A DNA stretch of 58,181 nucleotides from Halalkalirubrum salinum (GCF_005543295.1 NZ_SRSG01000037.1:14754-72934), one strand, 5' to 3'; positions 8,869 to 17,961 are shown, counted from the stretch's first letter. The notes: generated by a model not told the origin, from the sequence alone. Program-made: numbers and translations.

Positions 8869-10476
8869 TCAGACAAACTCGAATCGCGCGCCGCCGGCCG
8901 TGCTTTCGGTAATCTGCATCTCCCACCCGTGTTCGGTAGCGATGTCTTTGACGATCGCGAGGCCGAACCCGGTATTGTCCGGGCTCGTTGAATAGCCCAT
9001 CTCGAGCACGTCTGTCCGCTCGTCTGGGGCTATCCCAGGACCACTATCTTCAACAAAAAACCCACCGTCAGAGAGCCCACCAACTCTGACGTCGATACTG
9101 ACACGTGCACCCTCGTCAGCCTGACTTGGTTGTGTGCGGTGAGCCGTTGCGCCGTGTTTGACTGCGTCGTCGGGCTTCGCCCGGTTGCCCGTGGAACTGT
9201 GTTCCACGCTGTTTCGAAACAGGTTTTCGAGCAGCTGTCGGAGCCGGCTTGGCTCCGCATCGATCGTCTGATCACTCTCGATCGACAGTGTCGCTTCGGG
9301 TACCGAAACGGTTCCCCAGCAATCCCGAGCGACCGATGCCAGCGAGACGGAACGCAACTCAACATCCGGATCAGGTTCTTTGGCAAGCCGGAGTAGATCG
9401 TCGACAAGAGTGTTCATCCGGTCGATCGCATTCAGCGCAGCGTCGATATTATCACTGTCATATTCTTCTTGAACGAGTTCGAGGCGGCCGTGTGCGACGG
9501 TGAGCGGGCTACGGAGGTCGTGTGAGAGGACAGTAGCGAACTCGTTGAGCCGATCATTTTGTCGCTCAATTCGGTCCCGTTCAGATCTGAGCGTGCTTTC
9601 GCGTTCTTGGGCACGTAAGGCGGTTTTTCCAGCGGTTGCGAGGATTCGTGTTGAAAATACGTCTGTCTCATCGAACGCCGACGATGTGGTCTCACCGACC
9701 GCGATCGTCCCGTACTCGTCTAGTGGAACATGCAACAGACTCCGAAGGCCAGTGTCTTGATCGGCGGCAAATGCAAGCTCCTCGATGTCGTCGTAGACCC
9801 GCACCGCTCCAGTCTCGTAGGCCTGCCAGTTTAGACTCCCTCCCTCAGGAGTAAACACATCTCGTTCGGGAAGTTTCTCCGATACGGAATCAGAGCCAGC
9901 GATTGGGACGAGACCGCCGGCATCGGCGTCGTACAGCCGGACGACGACGATCGAAAAGCCAAGAATATCTTCGGCAGCCCCGACGAGGCGATCGGCGATT
10001 TCCTGCGTGGAGTCACACTCGATCAACTCGCCAGTCGCGTGGTGAAGCGCTTCGAGCTGATTCCGCTGTATCTCCAGTTTTTGTCGGCTTTGAGCCTGTG
10101 AAACAGCATTTTCAATTCGATTGGCGAGTAACGTGTACTGTTCGCTCCCCGAACTCTTTTGCAGGTAGTCGGTGACTCCCGCCGAAATCGCTTTGCTTGC
10201 AACCTCCTCGCTACCTCGTCCAGTAAAGAGAATAAACGGGAGGTGTTCGAACTCCGATTTGACGGTTCGAAGCAGTGAGATCCCGTCGGTTCCGGGCATA
10301 TTGTAATCGGACACGACACAGTCGTATGTGTTCAAATTGAGCCGCTGCATGGCCTCCTCGGCGTTTGCTGCGGTGTCGACGACCATCGATTCGCACTCCC
10401 GGACAAGGTACGTCGCCGTCAGATCTGCGAAGCCGGGATCATCGTCAACGTGTAAGACCCGGATCGTGTCCTCCAT
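8869..10476 (-). CDS. Receiver-GAF hybrid histidine kinase
   Basis: About 535 residues: receiver domain first (VLHVDDDPGF, phospho-acceptor Asp in CVVSDYNMPG, Lys in YLQKSSG), then a GAF domain (about 150-300), HisKA (LSHDLRSPLTVAHGRL) and HATPase (ENLFRNSVEHSS, DSGPGI, NTGFGLAIV). Between the N box and G1 box sits a polar insertion of roughly 35 residues rich in Lys/Thr/Gln. The receiver-first order suggests it receives phosphate or signals rather than sensing at a membrane. ATG at 10476 (MEDTIRVLHV) is preferred over 10488. Confidence 0.93.
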   Translation of the reverse strand: MEDTIRVLHVDDDPGFADLTATYLVRECESMVVDTAANAEEAMQRLNLNTYDCVVSDYNMPGTDGISLLRTVKSEFEHLPFILFTGRGSEEVASKAISAGVTDYLQKSSGSEQYTLLANRIENAVSQAQSRQKLEIQRNQLEALHHATGELIECDSTQEIADRLVGAAEDILGFSIVVVRLYDADAGGLVPIAGSDSVSEKLPERDVFTPEGGSLNWQAYETGAVRVYDDIEELAFAADQDTGLRSLLHVPLDEYGTIAVGETTSSAFDETDVFSTRILATAGKTALRAQERESTLRSERDRIERQNDRLNEFATVLSHDLRSPLTVAHGRLELVQEEYDSDNIDAALNAIDRMNTLVDDLLRLAKEPDPDVELRSVSLASVARDCWGTVSVPEATLSIESDQTIDAEPSRLRQLLENLFRNSVEHSSTGNRAKPDDAVKHGATAHRTQPSQADEGARVSIDVRVGGLSDGGFFVEDSGPGIAPDERTDVLEMGYSTSPDNTGFGLAIVKDIATEHGWEMQITESTAGGARFEFV

Positions 10477-10586
10477 GCAATAACTCAAGAATCCCGAGGT
10501 ATATCAATTCTGCCGATACCCGAAAAAAATAGATCAGCCTGAGATCCCGATACACGTTTGACGCAGCACCGAGAAGGCTCAATCGA

Positions 10587-10967
10587 ATGGGCGACAGGAG
10601 CGATCGTGAAGCCACCATCGAGCTTGCCCTTGAGTTACTCGCACATCTTGAGCAGCCGGAACTTGAGCTGGCCGATCTGGTCGATCGGATCGAAACGGTC
10701 ACCAATGACCCACATCTAACACGAGATATCCTCGATAGAGCCGAAACGCGCGGGATTATCACACGCGAGGGTGCACAAATCCGTACCCGGCGTGGAGGGA
10801 CGTTTGTTCGGTTCGAGAGTCAGGTTACGGTGCGTTCCGGTGAGTTCACGTGTCGCCGATGTGGGGCCTCAATCGAGAACGGCCATTTTATTCGGTTCGA
10901 TGCTGGTGAACTTGGGCCGTTCGGCTCGTCGTGTATTCGAAAGGTCACCGGTCGGGAAATAGATTGA
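10587..10967 (+). CDS. Conserved haloarchaeal protein with zinc-ribbon-like Cys pairs (DUF5830-like)
   Basis: A 126-residue protein with a helical, winged-helix-like N-terminal 70 residues (DLVDRIETVTNDPHLTRDIL, RAETRGIITREG). The C-terminal segment carries FTCRRCGASIENGHF and SSCIRKVTG, three or four cysteines that could hold zinc. Divergent from the kinase at 8869-10476. It resembles the haloarchaeal DUF5830 family; a role in DNA binding is inference from the fold only. Confidence 0.78.
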   Translation: MGDRSDREATIELALELLAHLEQPELELADLVDRIETVTNDPHLTRDILDRAETRGIITREGAQIRTRRGGTFVRFESQVTVRSGEFTCRRCGASIENGHFIRFDAGELGPFGSSCIRKVTGREID

Positions 10968-11014
10968 CGTGGTAATACTGTGAAGTACCTCGGCCTGCTT
11001 TCTCTGTAGATGGA

Positions 11015-12070
11015 CTACCGGCCACGGCGGAGCTCGGCGATCAGCTGCTCGAGTAAATCTCCCTGCCGTTCGAGCTGTGCCGCTTGCGTCTCGACAGCGT
11101 CGGTGAGCTTCGCAAGCTGTACGGAGAGATCCTCCTCGTCGACCGGACCCGCAGATTCGAACGGAGAGCCCTCGAAGGCATCAGCCGTAGTTGGAGATTC
11201 TTCGGGAATCGTATCGTCTGAGGTGATCGTCGCAGACCCATCAGTAGTAGATACTGACCGCACGGCCGAGTCCCCTCGTGTGGACTCTGTTGGAGCCGAA
11301 TCGGCACTGTTTGAGCCCAGTGGATCAAGGCCAGTGTCACCGAAATCGAGTGAATCGGAGCCACCGTCATCTGCGTTTTCGGGCGATCGGTCCGCTACGG
11401 GCGCATCCGCGTTTGCTTCTACTTCTGCTTCTGCTTCGCGTATTTCTTGCAGCTCGGATATTGTCTCGACGTCGTGATACGTACAGATCGCGTTCGTGAG
11501 CCGCTCTCGGACTGCACGTGACTGCTCGTTCGGCGTTTTAAATCGTTCTTGTCGACCATCGAGGGTCAAGACGATCGAGGTCGCAACACTTCCTTGTTCG
11601 AACGTTAGATCGACGACGTCATCGAAACTGTACTGCTCGGCGTCAAGATCCCAGACTGCTGCACCGATATGTTTCACCACGCGATCGCTCGTGACCACGA
11701 GGGTCAGATCGTTGAATCGGAACAACTCCAGAACCGACTCATTGTCGTGGACGGTTCCAGCGGCTTCTAAAACGCCGGCGATGACCGGTTCCAGTACCGT
11801 ATCGACGTGCTTTGTGGGTACTGCAATCGTCTCCTCGCCGTCGAGACCGTACGTGAGCGTGATCTTTGCCTTGCGTCGGCCGACTGAGACGCCAACGCGT
11901 TCGGCGTCGAGTGAGTACGTCTGAATCGATTCGTCGGACAACAGTCCTTCGGCTCGGTAGATGAGGACCCGCGTCGGCGTCACTGCGAGCACGTCGTCAC
12001 CACCAAGTGACACGCGCTCTCGGACCGACTCCTCGTCGAGCGTCGTTTCGAGAAGCTCGGGCAAACTCAT
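11015..12070 (-). CDS. Conserved haloarchaeal protein, two-domain with acidic linker (DUF7115-like)
   Basis: About 351 residues. Residues 1-200 contain two similar beta-rich repeats: VLAVTPTRVLIYRAEGLLSD and LTLVVTSDRVVKHIG, reminiscent of PH-like folds. Residues 205-310 are a low-complexity acidic Asp/Ser/Thr linker, and the last 45 residues form an amphipathic helix (SVQLAKLTDAVETQAAQLER) likely to make a coiled coil. ATG at 12070 has a TATA-like sequence about 25-32 bp upstream, consistent with a leaderless transcript. No enzymatic motif is visible. Confidence 0.78.
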   Translation of the reverse strand: MSLPELLETTLDEESVRERVSLGGDDVLAVTPTRVLIYRAEGLLSDESIQTYSLDAERVGVSVGRRKAKITLTYGLDGEETIAVPTKHVDTVLEPVIAGVLEAAGTVHDNESVLELFRFNDLTLVVTSDRVVKHIGAAVWDLDAEQYSFDDVVDLTFEQGSVATSIVLTLDGRQERFKTPNEQSRAVRERLTNAICTYHDVETISELQEIREAEAEVEANADAPVADRSPENADDGGSDSLDFGDTGLDPLGSNSADSAPTESTRGDSAVRSVSTTDGSATITSDDTIPEESPTTADAFEGSPFESAGPVDEEDLSVQLAKLTDAVETQAAQLERQGDLLEQLIAELRRGR

Positions 12071-12094
12071 TGTCAAGGTGTTTTATCGCCAGCG

Positions 12095-12102
12095 TATAAA
12101 TT
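12095..12102 (-). promoter_or_regulatory. TATA-like box for the gene at 11015-12070
   Basis: The sequence TATAAATT (plus strand), read as AATTTATA on the coding strand, lies 25-32 bp upstream of the ATG at 12070. That is the spacing expected of an archaeal TATA box on a leaderless mRNA. Confidence 0.5.
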
Positions 12103-12210
12103 CGATGGATGTTGCTGTGCTGTCATTGTGCGCTGCGCTGCGTGTGGTTTCGTACCACGATCGATCGAGATGAGAAGGTTAAAGACTGTCATCGCAGTAC
12201 GTAGCGGTGA

Positions 12211-12362
12211 GGCCGGGTGGCTTAGCTGGACATAGCGCCGCACTCATAGGGTTACTGAGATTCGGTGCGGTAACCGCCTTGGAAGCATCCGCTCCCTTGA
12301 GGCTTGCCGAGCCTCACACCTGGGCTATGCGGAGATCGCGGGTTCGGAGCCCGCCCCGGCCA
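12211..12362 (+). tRNA. tRNA-Met (CAT), elongator type, with intron
   Basis: Acceptor stem GGCCGGG pairs fully with CCCGGCC at the 3' end; discriminator A at 12362; CCA is not encoded. The anticodon stem CCGCA (12238-12242) pairs with TGCGG (12328-12332). The anticodon CAT lies at 12245-12247, and a 78-nt intron (12249-12326) interrupts the loop after position 37, the canonical archaeal site. The T arm reads GCGGG-TTCGGAG-CCCGC. Elongator tRNA-Met of haloarchaea is known to carry an intron of about this size, which separates it from initiator tRNA and the tRNA-Ile read as CAT. Confidence 0.9.
12249..12326 (+). other. tRNA-Met intron
   Basis: A 78-nt intron between positions 37 and 38 of the tRNA. 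Removing it restores a 7-nt anticodon loop CTCATAA closed by a 5-bp stem. It would be excised by the archaeal splicing endonuclease at a bulge-helix-bulge. The exact exon boundaries could shift by one base because flanking bases are similar. Confidence 0.8.
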
Positions 12363-12448
12363 TCTACCAATTCGTGTGCATGGCCACGAACGGATTTTGT
12401 GGATATCGTGAGAAAGAGTGGTTGTTGTCGAATGAGTCGTTTATCGAA

Positions 12449-12634
12449 TTATACCGGGCGGCCACCCTCGCTCGTACCGAGGAGGAGGGTGCCGACAGTG
12501 AGAAGGACGGCTGCGATCGCGAGTCCCACGTAACCGATGGTACCGGTGCCCGTGGCGATCCACGGAAGAAACAACGCGACACCAATGACGAGCAACACCG
12601 CGCCGACAAGCGCCTGCTTCGGGATGGTTGGCAT
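12449..12634 (-). CDS. Small two-helix membrane protein
   Basis: A 61-residue protein starting MPTIPKQALVGAVLLVIGVA, with two hydrophobic segments (about 8-24 and 31-52) separated by a short Gly/Thr loop and ending in a short polar tail. An upstream in-frame extension to 12724 is polar and unlike a natural start. It lies between the tRNA-Met gene and msrB on the opposite strand. Function unknown. Confidence 0.7.
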   Translation of the reverse strand: MPTIPKQALVGAVLLVIGVALFLPWIATGTGTIGYVGLAIAAVLLTVGTLLLGTSEGGRPV

Positions 12635-12764
12635 AGATGCTGATGCGTGACCACGAATAATGAGGTTTCCCCTTTTGCCGGAAGGTGCCGCAGACACGCG
12701 CGATATGTCGCCTGGGAAGGTCATCGGGACGACGGTTTATGCCCCGCGATCCCGTAGGGACTGT

Positions 12765-13184
12765 ATGGCCCAATCAAACAGGAGCGATCGATCTGTTGAC
12801 GTTCCAGAAAGCGACGATGAGTGGCGCGAACGGCTAACTGACGAGGAGTATCGCATCCTCCGTGAAAGCGGCACGGAACCACGGTTCAGCGGCGAACACG
12901 TCGATCGTGACGACGATGGCACGTACCGCTGTGCGGGCTGTGGTAACGTCCTCTTCGATTCGGAGACAAAGTTTCACTCTGGCTGTGGGTGGCCTAGTTT
13001 CTACGCTGCCGAAAGCGACGCGGTAACCAAACATACCGACACGAGCCACGGGATGCACCGAACCGAGATCCGCTGTTCGGCGTGTGACAGCCACCTCGGT
13101 CACATCTTCGATGACGGCCCAGAGCCGACCGGCAAGCGATTCTGTATCAACTCTGTGGCAATTGATTTCGAGCCCGAAGCGTGA
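12765..13184 (+). CDS. msrB: Peptide-methionine (R)-S-oxide reductase
   Basis: Repairs the R epimer of methionine sulfoxide in proteins using thioredoxin. The 139-residue protein shows the zinc CxxC pairs [11 protein letters not shown] and [12 protein letters not shown], the family core [11 protein letters not shown] and the catalytic Cys in [13 protein letters not shown] near the C-terminus. ATG at 12765 follows a leader without coding character; the longer frame from 12660 is not supported. Single-copy gene with no operon partner evident. Confidence 0.96.
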   Translation: MAQSNRSDRSVDVPESDDEWRERLTDEEYRILRESGTEPRFSGEHVDRDDDGTYRCAGCGNVLFDSETKFHSGCGWPSFYAAESDAVTKHTDTSHGMHRTEIRCSACDSHLGHIFDDGPEPTGKRFCINSVAIDFEPEA

Positions 13185-13706
13185 ACACAGCGACGACCGA
13201 GTGTTCGTCAATCGTGAGCGTGTGATCGCATCCCCAGCGATCGTTCTTCGCAGACATGAGAGACGTATTATAATCCCTGCTCAGTTCCGCTCGCCAGTCG
13301 TGACTTTCAGTACCTTGGGATGGATTGAGGGCGTTTGCGAACAGATTCTCCTGGATGACTCGAACACGAGAGCGAAACACGTCGTAGTCTCGGTACCGCC
13401 GTGCTTCGATGCCCGGAAGGATGGTGATCTCCACGATAGGCGTGGGCCATCACCGAACCGAGTCCCGTACTGTCGTCAACCATTTCGCGGCCAATCTCCC
13501 GTTGGTCGGGTGCTGTTGGGTCGAACTCGTCGCGACTTGAATCGGTGATAAAGGAGAGACATCACCTTGCTCGATAAGCAGGTATGGTAACCACATAGAC
13601 ATAGAGGGCCTCGTTATCCAGTTCTTCGGGCGAATCGCGTCCGTCTTTTGGCACCCTTTCATGTGCAAGCAACAGGCAGTAGCCGTGCTCTCCTTCACTG
13701 AAGAAT
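13185..13706. other. Intergenic stretch with possible decayed reading frames
   Basis: No gene could be recognised with confidence. On the minus strand two consecutive frames (13450-13698, 82 residues; 13147-13434, 95 residues, overlapping the end of msrB) have no family features and contain odd Cys/Trp content. They may be one decayed gene split by a frameshift, or chance. No tRNA, inverted repeats or strong promoter were seen apart from the leader of the DsrE gene. Confidence 0.4.
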
Positions 13707-14054
13707 ATGAAGACTGTTATTCATATCGTATCAGGAGACGAGACCGAACAGGAAACAGCACTGGCTATTGCCAGAAACCTCTTGGACGATGAGAGTGGAA
13801 GTATCGACGATGTTGCGGTTGTCGTTCAGGCGGATGGAGTGAAGGCGATCGAAACTGGCCAGGAGAGCGAGAAGCAGGTCCGGGCCCTCTTGGACGATGG
13901 TGTCCCATTCAAGGCCTGTAGCAACACAATCGAGATGATGGATCTTGACGAATCAGACCTCGTGGATGGCGTTGAGACCGTCCCGGAGGGCGCTGTGGAA
14001 GTAACACGACTGGAAACAGAAGGGTTTCGTAACTGCTACAAAAAACGGGCGTGA
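13707..14054 (+). CDS. DsrE-family protein
   Basis: A 115-residue protein of the DsrE/DsrF-like fold: MKTVIHIVSGDETEQETALAIARNLL at the N-terminus (beta strand then helix), VAVVVQADGVKAI in the middle and GVPFKACSNTIEMMDLDESDLV with the single conserved cysteine position. Such proteins often take part in sulfur relay or act as small-molecule binders, but many have no known role. The gene lies directly upstream of an IS remnant. Confidence 0.85.
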   Translation: MKTVIHIVSGDETEQETALAIARNLLDDESGSIDDVAVVVQADGVKAIETGQESEKQVRALLDDGVPFKACSNTIEMMDLDESDLVDGVETVPEGAVEVTRLETEGFRNCYKKRA

Positions 14055-14099
14055 TTGGGAGTGTTCGGTAACAAACCTAACCCAAACATTTATTTTATA

Positions 14100-15125
14100 T
14101 TGAGTATAAATCCAATATAATGGCCGAGTTCACGTTTGAGGGTCGAGAAGCCCTTGAGAAAGAAGCAAAACCTATTGGCGGTGGTGCACACGTCCTTGTG
14201 CCGAAAGACTGGATTGGCGAAAAAGTCGCAGTCATCCGCCTCGAACAGCAAGAAACTGAAGACGACGAGTAACACCGTATGGCGTTCACACACCTCTCAC
14301 TCCCAATCCATCTTCAGTTCGAGGAGCGAGAGCGCCACGTTCGACTAGACACACTCACGGCCAACGTAGCCAACGCTCTCATCGAAAAATACTGGACGCC
14401 CGAACACCTCGCCGGGATTGACGACTACTCGTATCAAGCGTGGAAATACTTTGACGCGAGCGAAGCGTTCGCAGACGTTGAATTGTACCTCCCATCGCGG
14501 TACAAACGGTGTGTGATGCAAAAAGTCGGTGAAACACTCCGAAGCCACGCCGACAAACGCAAAGCGTTCCAATCCATTCATTCCGTTCTCTCCAACCGAA
14601 AGATTCGGAGCATCGAAACCCGGCGAATCAAAGAACAACTTTGGAACGCAGAGGAATACATCAAATCAGGGTACGTTGACCTTCTCATCGGCCAACTCAA
14701 CTCGTACTACGACCGTCACGGGCGATTCCCCGAGTCATATTTCGATATACAAAAGTGTCCCACGTACTCGAAAGGCGTTCTTCCGTACTCCGCAGACGAC
14801 GGGCCAACGAGTGGACAGAGTGTAAAATACGACTACGACGAAGACACGCAAACACTCACAGTCAAACTCAAAACACCGGACATACTTGAACCCGGGTCTC
14901 GTGGTGATTGGACGTGGACGAAACACGAACTTGAGGGATACGAAGCGTTCCACGAATTGCTCGACCACGGCAGTCTCTCCGCCCCCTCGTTCCACCCCAC
15001 ACAGACCAAAACTGGGGAAGATTACTACGAACTCTCGTTCCCTGTCGAAGTCGAACACGCAGAGAAACCAGACGACGTGGAAACCGTCTTAGCAATTGAT
15101 GGTGGTCTCCGAAAAGACGCGACTG
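14100..15125 (+). mobile_element. Truncated IS1341-type element (TnpB with DUF2080)
   Basis: Remnant of an IS200/IS605-group element without TnpA. It contains the small DUF2080 gene and a TnpB gene cut at the first RuvC motif. The left boundary is placed roughly at the AT-rich stretch before 14120. The right side stops abruptly near 15125, where host CorC-like coding sequence begins. The 3' part of tnpB, and with it the omega RNA region and right end, is missing, so the element should be immobile. Confidence 0.8.
14120..14272 (+). CDS. DUF2080 transposon-associated protein
   Basis: A 50-residue protein (MAEFTFEGREALEKEAKPIG to EQQETEDDE) resembling an AbrB-like swapped-hairpin strand set: GGGAHVLVPKDWIGEKVAVI is the typical core. 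Members lie immediately upstream of IS1341-type tnpB genes in haloarchaea, exactly as here (6 bp before the TnpB frame). A DNA-binding or regulatory role is likely but not proved. Confidence 0.85.
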   Translation: MAEFTFEGREALEKEAKPIGGGAHVLVPKDWIGEKVAVIRLEQQETEDDE

Positions 15126-15133
15126 CAGTTTGA
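14279..15133 (+). pseudogene. TnpB (IS1341-type) truncated after RuvC-I
   Basis: The 284-residue frame holds the N-terminal TnpB/OrfB region (helical, Tyr/Trp/Arg-rich) and reaches the RuvC-I motif VLAIDGGLRKDATAV, where the catalytic Asp sits, then hits a stop. Full-length relatives are about 400 residues or more and continue through RuvC-II, RuvC-III and a zinc finger, all absent here. Without them it cannot cut DNA. The stop lies inside the fused CorC-like sequence, so the end of the frame is not native. Confidence 0.88.
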
Positions 15134-15821
15134 CGATACCGTGGTGCGGGAAGTCATGGTCCCACGACCGGACGTGGTGAGTGTTCCGGCGGATGCCACA
15201 CTATCTGAATTTCATTCGATCGTTTTAGCGGCCGCACATACGCGCTATCCGGTTCTTGACGCCAACGATGGTGACCAAGTGATCGGATTCGTCGATGTCA
15301 AGGACGTGCTGCGAGCAGAGGTGGACAATGAGGATGCCAAGAGAGTCGATGACATTTCCCGTGAGATTCTCATCGTCCCAGAGACGATGTCAATTAGCGA
15401 TCTCCTGAGACAGTTCAGAGAGGATCACCAGCAGATGGCCGCAGTCATCGACGAGTGGGGAGCGTTCGAGGGGATTGCAACGGTCGAAGACATCGTCGAG
15501 GCCCTCGTCGGGGATCTCCGGGACGGGTTCGATCTCGATGAGCACGAACATTCGATACGCCAGCGTGACGATGAGGGGTACGACATTGACGGCGGAGTCC
15601 CATTGTCGAACGTTTCCGACGCCCTCGATGGCGACTTCGATAGTGAAGCGGTCGAAACGATCGGTGGACTGGTGCTGGAACGACTCAACCGCGCGCCAGA
15701 ACCTGGCGATCGCGTCGAGATCGACGGTCACGTCGTTGAGGTAACGAGCGTCGAAGGAACCCGAATTTCGACGGTATGGGTCCACGAAAGGGATATGGAC
15801 GATCCAGCAGTGGACCGGTAA
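15099..15821 (+). pseudogene. CorC/hemolysin-type CBS protein lacking its membrane domain
   Basis: The frame encodes two CBS domains (VVREVMVPRPDVVSVPADAT and REILIVPETMSISDLLRQF regions) and a C-terminal CorC_HlyC domain (DIDGGVPLSNVSDALDGDF, ETIGGLVLERLNRAPEPGDR). The usual N-terminal DUF21 membrane domain of about 200 residues is gone. The first nine or so residues come from TnpB sequence read in another frame. It could still be made as a soluble CBS protein, since the frame has an ATG, but it is best regarded as a gene cut by the adjoining IS. Confidence 0.85.
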
Positions 15822-16004
15822 CCCGCGTGAAGTTCTTTCTCCACTTCTCACACCTAAAATGCGCCTACGATCCGCGGTTCTCTTGACTCGTATGCCCGCT
15901 GAACACCGTTGGCTTGTGTACGTCGCGTCCACACACTCCAATGCAGGGCCCGTTGGTGACCTGCGTAGGAGAAGATAAAATAGCGATCGGTCTAAATTAT
16001 CGGT

Positions 16005-16391
16005 ATGGCTGTTCCACGCCTCGTTTACGACGATGATTGTGGGTTCTGTATGTATATGATTCGGTGGCTGCTGCGGTTTGGTACGTTCGATCCTGTCGGG
16101 TTCAGCGAGCTCACACCGGATCAGAAGGCCCGGCTTCCAGACGAATACGATAGCTGTATGCACCTGTTGACCGACGAAGCGGTCTATTCTTGTGGTCACG
16201 CGCTTGAACAGTGCGTTAGCCGGTGTGGCGTTTTCGGGCAGTATCTCGTTCGCACAGCGCGTCTGATTCCGTTTTGGGGATGGATTCGAGAACGTGGCTA
16301 CCGATTCGTCGCCGATCGCCGATCAACCTGGGGACGGTTTCGATCCTGCGAGCACGTCGAGGGGAGTCTTTCTGGTTCCCAATCGACATAA
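16005..16391 (+). CDS. DCC-family thiol-disulfide oxidoreductase (DUF393)
   Basis: A 128-residue protein beginning MAVPRLVYDDDCGFCMYMIR; the DxxCxxC-type motif (YDDDCGFC) is the signature of the DCC family, thioredoxin-like proteins thought to act on thiols. Extra cysteines and a Trp/Phe-rich stretch (LIPFWGWIRERGYRFVADRR) follow. The intergenic 15822-16004 upstream holds no gene. Substrate unknown. Confidence 0.86.
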   Translation: MAVPRLVYDDDCGFCMYMIRWLLRFGTFDPVGFSELTPDQKARLPDEYDSCMHLLTDEAVYSCGHALEQCVSRCGVFGQYLVRTARLIPFWGWIRERGYRFVADRRSTWGRFRSCEHVEGSLSGSQST

Positions 16392-16462
16392 ATCCATACG
16401 GATACAGACACGCTGTCTCTTGCACGCCAGTAAGACGCCACAAAACCACCACCAATCGATCG

Positions 16463-17152
16463 CTACAACAGCGATTTCACGTGTGAGACGTATTGATCGC
16501 CAACGGCACGTTCGATCGCGGCTGGCTCCTGTTCGCCGTTAACCGAGACGATGTAGGCCCGACCGTCGACAGCACCGTACGCGCCATGGATGTCGTAGAC
16601 AAAGCCGTACACGTCGACGTGATCAGGAATCGAATCCGCATCGAGTAAAAACGATACCTGTTCAAGAACGTTGTACTCTACGAGACGGTTGATTGTGGTC
16701 TCTCTGTCAACTTCGTCGGCCAACCCGGCTTCGAGACCGGATTTGACGATCGGGATGAGCCCATCGATGTCATGTGCGATCCCCGGGTCAGTCGGATATT
16801 CGTCCTTGGTCACGGCGTCGTACGCGGCCGTGACCGCGCCACACCCAGTATGTCCGACGACTGCGATCGCGGTGGTTTCGGTGTGGTGAATCGGGTACGT
16901 GATGCTCCCCGAAATAACGGCGTCGCCGTCGATCGTCGTCCGGACTTGATTGCCAATATTGGTTGCGGTAAAGAGCCACCCCGGTTCGGTGACGTTCCAC
17001 ATTCCCTCGTGAGCGACCCTAGAGTCTGAACAGGAGACCGAGACGACTGGCGGTTTCTGGCCGTCTCGGACCGCCGTGAACAGATCAAGCGTGAGTGACT
17101 GATGATGATCGTCGTTTCGGGCTAACAGCTCCGAGAGGAGATCATCTCGCAT
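16463..17152 (-). CDS. Beta-class carbonic anhydrase
   Basis: Catalyses interconversion of CO2 and bicarbonate with a zinc ion. The 229-residue protein shows the zinc ligands and catalytic dyad in SVSCSDSRVAHEG (Cys, Asp, Arg) and AVVGHTGCGAVTAAY (His, Cys), the arrangement of the beta class. Length is normal. A 40-residue membrane-peptide gene lies one base upstream on the same strand, so they may share a transcript. Confidence 0.94.
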   Translation of the reverse strand: MRDDLLSELLARNDDHHQSLTLDLFTAVRDGQKPPVVSVSCSDSRVAHEGMWNVTEPGWLFTATNIGNQVRTTIDGDAVISGSITYPIHHTETTAIAVVGHTGCGAVTAAYDAVTKDEYPTDPGIAHDIDGLIPIVKSGLEAGLADEVDRETTINRLVEYNVLEQVSFLLDADSIPDHVDVYGFVYDIHGAYGAVDGRAYIVSVNGEQEPAAIERAVGDQYVSHVKSLL

Positions 17153-17153
17153 A

Positions 17154-17276
17154 CTACAAGACGAGTAGGACGAGTTGATAGGCGATCCCGAGCGCGAACG
17201 CGGCGATCAACAGCGCCGTGGCGATGACGACTGCCGGCGCAAGCGTCTGTTCATCGCTGACGAGATACTGCTCCAT
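17154..17276 (-). CDS. Single-span membrane peptide, 40 residues
   Basis: Reading from ATG at 17276: MEQYLVSDEQTLAPAVVIAT followed by a hydrophobic helix (about 14-40) to a TAG at 17154. The stop lies one base before the start of the carbonic anhydrase gene on the same strand, which suggests an operon. The codon use is like that of neighbours, and its size and tight spacing support a real gene, but no family is recognised. Confidence 0.5.
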   Translation of the reverse strand: MEQYLVSDEQTLAPAVVIATALLIAAFALGIAYQLVLLVL

Positions 17277-17340
17277 ACTCTCGACCACGGACACGACCTA
17301 AATAGGCGTTGTGTTGTGCGTACCAATGCACGTTCGTCAG

Positions 17341-17817
17341 TCAGCCGATCAATCCGAGCACGACTACCACGACTGGGACCAACACGAAGAGATAGCCCGC
17401 CGCGGAGATCGCCCAATCACGGGCGATCGATCGTTTCCTCGCCGTCGAGATCCCGGTCACAAGCTGGAGCGGAACGAACACAAAGAATCCCACCATGAGC
17501 GCGTAATAAACGATCGTACTGGCGAGAAGTGCGGCGAGCGACGAGCCAACGATCGCAGTACCCGCAAGAAGGAACCAGATGAACAGCGCCCCGGCCCCCG
17601 TTCCAGCGAGATAGTGGACAACGGTTGCGAGCCGCTTCGGCGCGCTGTCAGGGTGGGTCTCTGTGAGTACACCAGCCGCGATGGTCGGGGGCGTCGTTCC
17701 CTCCGGAAGCGCGGCCATGATCCGATCCATGACCAGCGTTCCAAGTATCCCTGCTGTAAGGCCGATTGGAAACGCGATAATTGGATTCTGGACACCGGCG
17801 ATCGCGGTTGTCAACAT
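17341..17817 (-). CDS. Membrane protein, unknown function
   Basis: A 158-residue protein with four hydrophobic segments: IIAFPIGLTAGILGTLVMDR, around LAGTGAGALFIWFLLAGTAI, YYALMVGFFVFVPLQLVTGI and a C-terminal YLFVLVPVVVVVLGLIG. The MDRIMAALPEG loop and the RDW motif before the last helix look conserved, but I cannot assign a family. It lies between the carbonic anhydrase operon and tRNA-Pro. Confidence 0.7.
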   Translation of the reverse strand: MLTTAIAGVQNPIIAFPIGLTAGILGTLVMDRIMAALPEGTTPPTIAAGVLTETHPDSAPKRLATVVHYLAGTGAGALFIWFLLAGTAIVGSSLAALLASTIVYYALMVGFFVFVPLQLVTGISTARKRSIARDWAISAAGYLFVLVPVVVVVLGLIG

Positions 17818-17961
17818 CGTTCACGTATACGTGACGTGCCCAAAAGACCCTCGCGATTGAGAGACTCACCGATCGAGAAGAAACTCAGATCGCGACAATC
17901 GGTATTACAGAGAAACAGGACATGTGAGCCGCTTGTGTATGACAAGCGGTGTAATTGTGAG

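Noticed and set aside
12211-12362. tRNA-Ile2 reading of the CAT anticodon
   Set aside because: The intron position and size match haloarchaeal elongator tRNA-Met; isoleucine identity cannot be wholly excluded but is less likely.
14279-15133. Active TnpB nuclease
   Set aside because: RuvC-II, RuvC-III, zinc finger and the 3' guide RNA region are missing.
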